Source: Candidatus Omnitrophota bacterium
GTDB lineage: Bacteria; Omnitrophota; Gorgyraeia; Zapsychrales; Zapsychraceae
DNA length: 5,496 bases
Direction: 5' to 3'
Assembly: GCA_020430005.1 (NCBI GenBank)
Contig: JAGQKQ010000131.1
Location: 1-5,496, forward strand
Shown: piece after piece, positions 1 through 5,335 of the stretch
Position numbering within the stretch: position 1 is the stretch's first letter
Layout of the letters: the number at the start of each line of letters is the position of its first letter
Notes under the pieces: model-generated
Seen by the model: the letters and a program-made list of their open reading frames with translations, nothing else
What the model was told of the DNA's origin: nothing
Database searches by the model: none
Position numbers and translations under genes: made by a program

Positions 1-29
1 ATTATATAGAAACGCTTTTATTGTGTCAA
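1..29 (-). promoter_or_regulatory. Perfect-consensus sigma-70 promoter firing leftward
   Basis: On the minus strand, TTGACA (24-29) is followed after exactly 17 nt by TATAAT (1-6), so both hexamers and the spacing match the housekeeping consensus. The -35 box lies 16 nt past the stop codon of the upstream EEP-family gene. Transcription would start just outside the left edge, so the target gene is not visible. Perfect promoters are uncommon and often serve stable RNAs or highly expressed genes; that inference cannot be tested here. Confidence 0.8.
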
Positions 30-45
30 CGAAAGGAGTCAGTTG

Positions 46-849
46 TTAAGAATCTCTAAAACTAAATTCGGCCCAGATCGGCAAGTGGTCACTGGGGCTG
101 CGGTCAATGACATGGCCGGAGTTAATGACATCCATTCCCCGGGAAAAAATGTGGTCCAGTCGTGATTTTTTGTTGAGGAAGTACCAATGCTGGTAAGACC
201 ATTTTACGTTTCCTGTTGCCGTGGTAAATCCATCTTCCTCGAATGCCTGTAGAATGGCCTTTAAAGTTTTGTCCCGAAAAGTATTAAAATCGCCGGCGAT
301 GACACAATAACGGATATCCGTTGGGATAGAATCAATAATCTGCTTTACCTGTTTTATACGGTGACGGGGACGCAGCATCATTTCTTTATGGACGGAAAAG
401 AACATGATTTCCTTGTCCTCGATTTTTACTGTGGCTTGAACGGCGATTCGACGGGAAGCACTATCGTCTATACGGGGAAGAATTAATTTTCGATGTTTTA
501 TGATCGGCCATTTTGATAGTATGGCATTACCCATGTTAACGCGGGCCATGCGATGAACGGCGGCCGGGTAATAAATGTAGTTGTATTGTAGTGTTTTGGC
601 AATTTTTTCCACCCCCTCGTAGGTCATTTCCTGTAAACACAAAATTCCATCGTTGTTTAAATCTTCATGATCAATGAGAAGCTTGATGGCCTCATCAATT
701 TTCCGTGAATATTTTATGTTATAAGAAATAACCGTAAGGTTTCCATCCAGCTTTTTTTGGTCATAAACATTATAAAAGGCGCTGTTTTGCGGATGGGCGG
801 CCTTGTTTTTTCTTAGAAGAAACCGGCTAATTTTGTTTTTATTTAACAT
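46..849 (-). CDS. Endonuclease/exonuclease/phosphatase (EEP) family hydrolase
   Basis: A 267-residue protein with the metal-dependent EEP fold shared by exonuclease III, DNase I and several phospho- and sphingolipid phosphodiesterases. The motifs appear in order: SYN with metal-binding Asn44, LQE with catalytic Glu74, GNAILS near 107-112, the SVH strand with His154, GDFN with Asp187 and Asn189, LDHIF with Asp232/His233, and SDHLP with Asp254/His255. The full catalytic set looks intact. The first ~37 residues are basic and lie outside the domain. There is no signal peptide or membrane segment, so it is probably cytoplasmic. The start lies 4 nt after the uppP stop and has no obvious Shine-Dalgarno sequence, which suggests one operon and translational coupling. 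The substrate cannot be told from sequence: DNA, RNA, a nucleotide or a lipid phosphate are all possible. The uppP neighbour makes lipid-phosphate chemistry thinkable, but that is only inference. Confidence 0.88.
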   Translation of the reverse strand: MLNKNKISRFLLRKNKAAHPQNSAFYNVYDQKKLDGNLTVISYNIKYSRKIDEAIKLLIDHEDLNNDGILCLQEMTYEGVEKIAKTLQYNYIYYPAAVHRMARVNMGNAILSKWPIIKHRKLILPRIDDSASRRIAVQATVKIEDKEIMFFSVHKEMMLRPRHRIKQVKQIIDSIPTDIRYCVIAGDFNTFRDKTLKAILQAFEEDGFTTATGNVKWSYQHWYFLNKKSRLDHIFSRGMDVINSGHVIDRSPSDHLPIWAEFSFRDS

Positions 850-853
850 AGAT

Positions 854-1648
854 TTAGATCAGCGCGGAAATAATTGTTATAATTCCGAATAGGAGAACAA
901 AAATCCCAAAGTTTACCTTTTTAGCCACAGTCAGCATAAGATGAATTGTTCCCAGGCCGAATGCAAAAGAAAATAAGAGCCCGATCATTGCTGGAAGGGA
1001 CCATTGAAATGACCCTATATTTAAAAAAATATTGCCGCCCAAAACAATAGGGAGACTCATTAGAAAGCTGATTTTTAACGCGATGTCACGGTCAAATTTA
1101 CGCAGAAGCAGGGCAGAAACCGTTAACCCGGAACGTGAGAAGCCGGGTAATGCGGCGAATCCCTGAATAATGCCCATAATAATTCCGTCGGTAATGGTAA
1201 TATCTTTGGCATGTCGGTAACCGCTATGTTTAGCGCGCAGTTCAAGAAACGCGGTGAATAGAAGAAGAATCCCGATCAGAATTGTGACCGACTCTCCGCG
1301 GCCGTTCATAGCTTCGGCAAACGTTTGAAACACCTTTAGCAGGAGTAGTCCCAGAGAACCGCTGATAACAGTTGACAGGCCCAAGAAAATGATTAATTTT
1401 TGATCTTCTTTGGGGTGTTTTTGGTAATGAATCAGTGTTTTGCAAAGTTCAATAACGTCTTTTCGAAAATAAATCAGAGCAGCTAAAAAGGTGCCCAAGT
1501 GCAGAAAAAGGGCCTGTTGAACACCAGTCTGAAAGGAATCCCCTGAATGAAACAGATTTTCCTTTGCTAGCAGGATCCATCCTTCGGAGCTGACCGGCAG
1601 CCATTCAGCGATTCCCTGAATTATTCCTAATATAATCTGCTCGAACAT
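854..1648 (-). CDS. uppP: Undecaprenyl-diphosphatase (UppP/BacA family)
   Basis: A 264-residue integral membrane protein with roughly eight hydrophobic segments, about the normal family length. The family dephosphorylates undecaprenyl diphosphate so the carrier lipid can be reused for peptidoglycan and other surface polymers; loss or excess affects bacitracin tolerance. Both signature regions are present. The first is the (E/Q)xxxE motif, Gln11 and Glu15, followed by the LPVSS loop with Ser21. The second is PGFSRSG at 168-174, with Arg172 matching the essential E. coli Arg174. One usual residue is missing: the His after the SSxG turn (His30 in E. coli) is Trp24 here. It is the first gene of a leftward pair with the EEP-family hydrolase. 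No Shine-Dalgarno sequence precedes the ATG, and a -10-like box sits only 6 nt upstream, so a leaderless mRNA is possible. The family call is secure; the exact substrate is less so because of the Trp. Confidence 0.93.
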   Translation of the reverse strand: MFEQIILGIIQGIAEWLPVSSEGWILLAKENLFHSGDSFQTGVQQALFLHLGTFLAALIYFRKDVIELCKTLIHYQKHPKEDQKLIIFLGLSTVISGSLGLLLLKVFQTFAEAMNGRGESVTILIGILLLFTAFLELRAKHSGYRHAKDITITDGIIMGIIQGFAALPGFSRSGLTVSALLLRKFDRDIALKISFLMSLPIVLGGNIFLNIGSFQWSLPAMIGLLFSFAFGLGTIHLMLTVAKKVNFGIFVLLFGIITIISALI

Positions 1649-1654
1649 GAAAAT

Positions 1655-1684
1655 ATCATAACAGAAGATAGCGGCGGGCCTAAA
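1655..1684 (-). promoter_or_regulatory. Possible leaderless promoter of uppP
   Basis: On the minus strand, TATGAT (1655-1660) ends 6 nt before the uppP ATG, which would put the transcript start at or next to the start codon. The best -35 candidate, TTTAGG (1679-1684), is weak at an 18-nt spacing. The lack of any Shine-Dalgarno sequence before uppP fits a leaderless transcript. The call rests mostly on the -10 box and its position. Confidence 0.35.
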
Positions 1685-1718
1685 CTTTTTTTAAAAGAAA
1701 AACGGCCATGAAATAGGC

Positions 1719-1747
1719 TTGTTTCAAAAAAGGTTTTACGCTAGAAT
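1719..1747 (+). promoter_or_regulatory. Sigma-70 promoter of the lipoprotein-trmB-carboxypeptidase operon
   Basis: TTGTTT (1719-1724), a 17-nt spacer and TAGAAT (1742-1747) form a good -35/-10 pair in the divergent intergenic region. The predicted transcript start near 1754 gives a leader of about 40 nt before the lipoprotein ATG. No other convincing promoter is seen before 3984, so the three tightly spaced genes downstream are probably one transcript. Confidence 0.6.
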
Positions 1748-1792
1748 ACATTCCATACAAATTTCAGATAATTGAAAAGCGGAGCTTTTGTT

Positions 1793-2227
1793 ATGAATAA
1801 ATATCTCATTATTTTTCTTCTTATATCTCTAACCGGTTGTGTGGCTGTTAAGGTCACCCCGGAATCCAGCTCGACGGCCGTTTCCGAAAGTGCTGGGGTC
1901 AAAAGAAATCTGAATAACGTCCGGCAATTGGCACAAGGTATGACGCGCCAAGGGGTTGAAGAAATTATGGGAGAATATACGGCCATTGGATTTAAAGCCA
2001 ATGATGAGGTTCCGGGAACCTATGAGACGATTACCCTTAAGAATCCTTATCGAGAAGAGATTTTGGCGGTGGGAGAGAAGCAGTATGAGGTCATCTATTA
2101 TCTTTCTTCCATTCAATTGGCTGACGGGCTTGTGGCCGATGACGAATTGACACCGGTGGTTTTTGAAAATGGCCAGATGATTGGGAAAGGACAGGACTTC
2201 CTCTTTAAACTGAAGGCCGGGATGTGA
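1793..2227 (+). CDS. Small BamE/DUF3192-like outer-membrane lipoprotein
   Basis: From the ATG at 1793 the 144-residue product opens with a lipoprotein signal: Asn-Lys, a hydrophobic stretch, then the lipobox LTGC with lipidated Cys16. The +2 residue is Val rather than Asp, so Lol sorting to the outer membrane is expected. I prefer this ATG to an in-frame TTG at 1772, because the earlier start would add seven residues before the signal while a GCGGAG-type ribosome site (about 1779-1785) is well placed for the ATG. The mature part has a Ser/Thr-rich linker, then a stretch near 40-55 with Gly-Met-Thr and a following Met-Gly (QGMTRQGVEEIMG), as in BamE/SmpA-like small domains. The C-terminal TPVVFENGQMIGKG pattern recalls the DUF3192 family. 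The function is unknown; family assignment is by motif recall. The stop overlaps the trmB start by 4 nt. Confidence 0.8.
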   Translation: MNKYLIIFLLISLTGCVAVKVTPESSSTAVSESAGVKRNLNNVRQLAQGMTRQGVEEIMGEYTAIGFKANDEVPGTYETITLKNPYREEILAVGEKQYEVIYYLSSIQLADGLVADDELTPVVFENGQMIGKGQDFLFKLKAGM

Positions 2228-3171
2228 AAGGTCAGCAAGATTTTATATCACCGCTAGTTAATCCCTTTGATATTGAGCGTCCCATTGACTGGTCCCGTCA
2301 GTTTCCGAAAAGAGGCCCGCTTGAGTTGGAGATAGGGTTTGGTTTGGGTGAGGTTATGCTGCAGTCGGCGCAGGAGCGGCCGGATGTTAATTTTATCGGG
2401 ATTGAACAGAATTGGGAACGTTTGTATAAGACACTAAAAGCGCGCTTTGAAAAAAGAGCGGAACAGAACGAAGAAGAATTTTTAAACAACATAAAAATAT
2501 TACGGATTGACGCCCGCGTGGCGTTGGAGCGTCTTTTTGAAGAACAATCCATAAATAAAGTTATAACACTGTTTCCTTGTCCGTGGCCTAAAAAAAGTCA
2601 TGTTAAACACCGTTTATTTTCCCACAATTTTCTAAAACTGCTTAATAGCCGTCTTGAACCGGAAGGTTCGGCGGAGCTTGTTACCGACGACGAAAAATTC
2701 TTCAAATGGGTTTTACAAGAGTCTCCGGCGACGGGATTTTCACGGACAACCGAAGAGATTGCCGCCCAGTTTAATACAAAGTTTGAACGGAAATGGCAGG
2801 AGGAAGGACAAGAAACGTTTTATAAAATTACGTTTCACAAGAAAGATCATATTTCTGTTCCGATCAAAAAGGATGTTGAAATGAAATCATACCGGTTAAA
2901 GAGTTTTGACCCGCAAAAATTGCAATTGAAAGATGAGAAAGGGAATGTCTGTGTTATTTTTAAGGACACCCTTTATGATTCCGATAAAAATGTTATGATG
3001 ATTTACGCGATGGTAACTGAAGGGCATTTGTTTCAGCATTTGCGGATAGTTATCGCCAAGACGAAAGACTTTTGGCACATTGGCCGGGCGGACGGTCAGA
3101 CACTTTTTCCGACGAACGGGATTGCCAAAGCTATTAAACGTGTTTACGAATGTGCTAAAGAAAGTTCCTAA
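2224..3171 (+). CDS. trmB: tRNA (guanine-N7-)-methyltransferase TrmB with C-terminal extension
   Basis: A 315-residue protein; residues ~1-210 are a Rossmann-fold SAM methyltransferase of the TrmB family, which makes m7G at position 46 of the tRNA variable loop. Visible motifs are the SAM-binding LELEIGFGLGE (33-43), the acidic strand end GIEQNW (Glu61), a FPxPWPKKSHVKHRL block (117-131), LVTDD with a following Trp (152-162), and the tRNA-binding TKFERKWQEEG (185-195). Two things are odd. The usual Asp of the PDPW motif, reported as catalytic, is Cys119 (codon TGT). Residues ~212-315 also form an extra domain absent from E. coli TrmB; thermophile TrmB proteins such as Aquifex carry a comparable extension, said to stabilise the enzyme. 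The GTG start overlaps the lipoprotein stop (GTGA) and is backed by GAAGG at 2212-2216, 7 nt upstream. The carboxypeptidase gene starts 6 nt downstream. Confidence 0.92.
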   Translation: MKGQQDFISPLVNPFDIERPIDWSRQFPKRGPLELEIGFGLGEVMLQSAQERPDVNFIGIEQNWERLYKTLKARFEKRAEQNEEEFLNNIKILRIDARVALERLFEEQSINKVITLFPCPWPKKSHVKHRLFSHNFLKLLNSRLEPEGSAELVTDDEKFFKWVLQESPATGFSRTTEEIAAQFNTKFERKWQEEGQETFYKITFHKKDHISVPIKKDVEMKSYRLKSFDPQKLQLKDEKGNVCVIFKDTLYDSDKNVMMIYAMVTEGHLFQHLRIVIAKTKDFWHIGRADGQTLFPTNGIAKAIKRVYECAKESS

Positions 3172-3177
3172 GATTTT

Positions 3178-3984
3178 ATGAGGAAAACACGCTTCCTTAT
3201 CCTTTTCATAGTCTTTTTTATTGCAACGCAGAATTTTTACGCGTCCGCTAAGGATAGTGTGACATGCAAGGCGGCGATTTTTTCCGACAGGACCAAGGTT
3301 GTTCGATTGTATGGAAAAGACGTGCACAAACGTGTCTATCCGGCGAGCACAACCAAGGTTATGACAGCATTGCTTGTGATGGAAAACTTATCGCTTGATC
3401 AGTATGTTACCGTTAGTCAGCGGGCGACGTACCCGGAACCGACGAAGCTTTATTTGAAGCCGGGAGAAAAATATAAAGTCCGTGATTTGCTCTACGCGAT
3501 TTTATTAAAATCGGCAAATGACGCTTCCGTTGTTTTGGCTGAGGCTGTCGCCGGATCTGAAGAAAAATTTGTTCAGATGATGAATGCGCGAGCCAAAGAA
3601 ATCAACGCCAAACATACGCGTTTTGCCAACTCCAACGGATTACCTTCCAAACGAAAGCAATATACGACAGCCTACGATATGTATTTAATCTTCCGACGGG
3701 CAATGATGCATCCTTTTTTTAGGGAAGCTATTAAACAGAAATATAAAACCATTTACAGCAAGGGCGGCCGGAAGATTTCGTTAAAAAGTCATAATAAAAT
3801 TCTTTTTCAGGGATGGAAACGTAATATTTATGGAAAGACCGGTTATACGCGCCAGGCCGGAGCGTGTTTTGTCGGCACATTGCAAAAAGGAGATAGCACG
3901 CTCATTATCGCGGTTTTCGATTGTAAAGAACGTTGGGCCGATATTAAGCATATTGTATCAAGGTACGGCGGGGTAAGTCTTTAA
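3178..3984 (+). CDS. D-alanyl-D-alanine carboxypeptidase, single-domain S11 (DacF/PBP5-like)
   Basis: A 268-residue secreted serine peptidase that should remove the terminal D-Ala from peptidoglycan pentapeptides in the periplasm and so limit crosslinking. All three penicillin-binding motifs are intact: STTK with nucleophile Ser57 and Lys60, SAN at 112-114, and KTG at 220-222. The N-terminus is a Sec signal peptide (basic MRKTR, hydrophobic core, likely cleavage after ASA at 22-24). The protein ends soon after the catalytic core: it has no C-terminal beta domain of the PBP5 type and no amphipathic anchor, so the mature ~244-residue enzyme is probably soluble. Classical DacA/DacF proteins are nearer 380-400 residues. 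The mature part carries three cysteines (30, 230, 249), so a disulfide is possible. The ATG follows the trmB stop by 6 nt with no clear Shine-Dalgarno sequence, implying coupling within the operon. Confidence 0.92.
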   Translation: MRKTRFLILFIVFFIATQNFYASAKDSVTCKAAIFSDRTKVVRLYGKDVHKRVYPASTTKVMTALLVMENLSLDQYVTVSQRATYPEPTKLYLKPGEKYKVRDLLYAILLKSANDASVVLAEAVAGSEEKFVQMMNARAKEINAKHTRFANSNGLPSKRKQYTTAYDMYLIFRRAMMHPFFREAIKQKYKTIYSKGGRKISLKSHNKILFQGWKRNIYGKTGYTRQAGACFVGTLQKGDSTLIIAVFDCKERWADIKHIVSRYGGVSL

Positions 3985-4018
3985 TCCGTCAGACCTTAGT
4001 GTGGTTTTAAATAGTAAT

Positions 4019-4046
4019 TTGATAAAAAACATGGTAAGGTGATAAA
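4019..4046 (+). promoter_or_regulatory. Possible promoter of the DsbA-like gene
   Basis: TTGATA (4019-4024), a 16-nt spacer and GATAAA (4041-4046) make a moderate sigma-70 match in the 91-nt gap after the carboxypeptidase gene. TGATAAAAA occurs at 4020 and again at 4040, so the two boxes are also parts of a short direct repeat. No strong terminator precedes it, so read-through from the upstream operon is also possible. Confidence 0.4.
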
Positions 4047-4075
4047 AACCGATCCGTATAAAAAAGGGGAATATT

Positions 4076-4924
4076 ATGGATAAAAAAATTTCTGTCTTGA
4101 TTCTTGTTGTTTTAATAGGAGTCGCATTCGGTGTAGGGATTGTCAGCCTAAAATATAACAATGATGTCATGCAGTCCATGTTTGAAACACAAAATGAAAT
4201 TCTAAAAACTCAAAAGGCCATCCAGAAATATTTGAATGATGGTGGTGGTGGGTCCCTCCAAACCCGGGTTGCCCAATTGGAAGGGCGTGTGGAGTCGATG
4301 GAGGAGCAGTGGGATTCTGTTGGAGGTGTTCTTAATCAGCTGAAGGCCGCCAATACCAGACAGGCCCAGCAGCCGTCTCAGCCTAGTGATGAATACACGA
4401 AGGTCCATGATATTCCGGTTAAGCATTCTCCGATTATTGGGAAGAAGAACGCTTCAATTACGATTGTCGAATTTGTTGATTTTCAGTGCCCGTTTTGCGC
4501 ACGATTTCATCAGCCGATTGTGGATGTCCTAGAGGCCTATCCTGATGATGTGAATTATCTTGTAAAGAATTTTCCGTTGTCTTTTCATCCCCAGGCCAAG
4601 CCGGGATCTAAGGTTGCCTTGGCCGCGGCAGAGCAGGGAAAATATCAGGAAATGGTGGATCTGATCTTGTCCGATAACCAAAACCTTAGTGACGAAAAAT
4701 ACCGGGAATTTGCCAAGAAAATCGGGCTAAATATGAAGAAATTTGAGAAAAGTCTGGCTGAAAATGACGCCAAATATGAGGATTATATCCGTGATGACAT
4801 GCAACTGGGGGCCTCTGTGGGGGTCCGGGGAACACCGACCTTTTTTATTAACGGCCGTAAAACGGTTGCCCGGGATTTTGCCTCTTTTAAGCGGGAAATT
4901 GACGCCATTTTGGAGGAAAAATAG
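4076..4924 (+). CDS. Membrane-anchored coiled-coil DsbA-family thiol-disulfide oxidoreductase
   Basis: A 282-residue protein with three parts. Residues ~5-25 are one hydrophobic segment after a basic start, acting as a signal anchor. Residues ~30-95 look like a coiled-coil stalk in two helices split by a DGGGGS turn (55-60), followed by a Gln/Pro/Ser linker. Residues ~112-282 are a DsbA/thioredoxin_4-type domain. That domain has the active site CPFC (138-141) after VEFVDFQ, the phrase KNFPLSFHP (164-172), and the cis-proline loop GTPTF (252-256, Pro254). It should exchange disulfides in periplasmic proteins while tethered to the inner membrane. Oxidase, reductase or isomerase activity cannot be chosen from sequence; the stalk raises the possibility of an oligomeric isomerase. 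The ATG has a good ribosome site, AAGGGGA (4064-4070). No DsbB or DsbD partner gene is visible in the window. The family is secure, the symbol is not. Confidence 0.92.
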   Translation: MDKKISVLILVVLIGVAFGVGIVSLKYNNDVMQSMFETQNEILKTQKAIQKYLNDGGGGSLQTRVAQLEGRVESMEEQWDSVGGVLNQLKAANTRQAQQPSQPSDEYTKVHDIPVKHSPIIGKKNASITIVEFVDFQCPFCARFHQPIVDVLEAYPDDVNYLVKNFPLSFHPQAKPGSKVALAAAEQGKYQEMVDLILSDNQNLSDEKYREFAKKIGLNMKKFEKSLAENDAKYEDYIRDDMQLGASVGVRGTPTFFINGRKTVARDFASFKREIDAILEEK

Positions 4925-4949
4925 GCCCGATTGGGACCTCAAGAAATAT

Positions 4950-4978
4950 TTGCGTATTTAGGCAAAAAGGTATATACT
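4950..4978 (+). promoter_or_regulatory. Sigma-70 promoter of the L27-like/glmS operon
   Basis: TTGCGT (4950-4955), a 17-nt spacer and TATACT (4973-4978) give a strong promoter 25 nt after the DsbA-like gene stop. The predicted start near 4985 leaves a leader of about 73 nt, which contains the hairpin described separately. glmS starts only 2 nt after the L27-like gene and has no other promoter in view, so both are probably driven from here. Confidence 0.65.
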
Positions 4979-5004
4979 TTTTAGACTTTTAATTAAGAAT
5001 ATCA

Positions 5005-5043
5005 ATTATCCATGGCGATAATGGTCATGGATTCATTATTTTT
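5005..5043 (+). promoter_or_regulatory. Structured leader: attenuator-like hairpin with alternative fold
   Basis: The RNA from 5008 to 5032 can form a 9-bp stem (5008-5016 with 5024-5032, one G-U pair, 7-nt loop). It is followed by a U-rich run, UCAUUAUUUUU (5033-5043), that ends right at the ribosome site of the L27-like gene. A competing hairpin pairs ATTATC (5005-5010) with GATAAT (5017-5022) and shares bases 5008-5010 and the loop, so the two cannot coexist. This is the layout of a terminator/antiterminator pair. It could also simply end transcription from the DsbA-like gene, or be a DNA operator. The pairing is seen in the sequence; the function is inferred. Confidence 0.45.
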
Positions 5044-5050
5044 AGGAGGA
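5044..5050 (+). promoter_or_regulatory. Strong Shine-Dalgarno site of the L27-like gene
   Basis: AGGAGGA sits 7 nt before the ATG at 5058. It is the strongest ribosome site in the window and fixes the start. It directly abuts the U-run of the leader hairpin, so leader folding could affect access to it. Confidence 0.8.
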
Positions 5051-5057
5051 CAGAACG

Positions 5058-5333
5058 ATGGTAAGAGTTGGCGGTTTAACACACAAATATTACAAAGAAA
5101 CCAAAGGTATTAAAGTATCCGGCGGACAAAACGTAAAATCGGGAACGGTATTGACCCGCGAAGGTCATCGCTGGAAACCGGGAATTAACGTGAATGGCGA
5201 TATGCATTTAACGGCTGCCTGTGACGGCGAGATTTATTTCACACGCAAGAAAAATAGTTATAAAAAAGTTGTGACCTATATCAATATCCGCCCTGAGGGA
5301 ACAAAAGCCGCGCCTAAAAAATCCGGTAAATAA
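5058..5333 (+). CDS. rpmA: Divergent bL27-like ribosomal protein
   Basis: A 91-residue basic protein that matches the bL27 core: KGIKVSGGQNVKSG (16-29, compare RLGVK-x-GG in standard L27), LTREGHRWKPGINV (32-45, compare the RQRGTKFHPGxNV block), and ACDGEIYF (54-61, compare the xDGxVxF strand). L27 belongs to the large subunit, and its N-terminal tail reaches the peptidyl-transferase centre. Here the usual tail (AHKKGGGS followed by an NGRDS-type segment) is replaced by VRVGGLTHKYYKE, and the C-terminus has a Lys/Ala-rich extension. The usual neighbours, rplU upstream and obg downstream, are absent: a DsbA-like gene precedes it and glmS follows 2 nt later. It has its own strong promoter, structured leader and ribosome site, so high expression is expected. 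It may be the organism's only L27 in a lineage-specific form, or a paralog beside a standard copy. Confidence 0.8.
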   Translation: MVRVGGLTHKYYKETKGIKVSGGQNVKSGTVLTREGHRWKPGINVNGDMHLTAACDGEIYFTRKKNSYKKVVTYINIRPEGTKAAPKKSGK

Positions 5334-5335
5334 TT

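Noticed and set aside
628..663. Residues 63-74 of the EEP protein match an EF-hand loop pattern (D-x-N-x-D-G ending in E).
   Set aside because: The final Glu is the catalytic Glu74 of the EEP strand (LQE), and no flanking EF-hand helices fit around a core beta strand; likely coincidence.
1242..1445. Shadow reading frames inside uppP, trmB and the DsbA-like gene as possible overlapping genes.
   Set aside because: They lack ribosome sites and recognisable protein features and lie inside well-supported genes.
1671..1697. GC-rich stretch followed by a T-run in the divergent region as a terminator.
   Set aside because: The GC-rich part has no real inverted repeat, and the CTTTT/AAAAG pairing is only 5 A/T-rich pairs.
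1772..1792. TTG at 1772 as the start of the lipoprotein.
   Set aside because: It adds seven residues ahead of a complete lipoprotein signal, and the ribosome site fits the ATG at 1793 better.
3991..4010. GACC/GGTT hairpin followed by TTTAAA after the carboxypeptidase gene as a terminator.
   Set aside because: Only four pairs, one of them G-U; too weak to call.
4924..4938. Small hairpin just after the DsbA-like gene (GGCCC with GGG-A-CC) as an intrinsic terminator.
   Set aside because: The stem is short and bulged and no U-run follows.
5012..5113. A 33-codon upstream ORF starting in the leader hairpin and overlapping the L27-like gene out of frame.
   Set aside because: No ribosome site precedes its ATG and the product is not protein-like; the AGGAGGA site serves the ATG at 5058.
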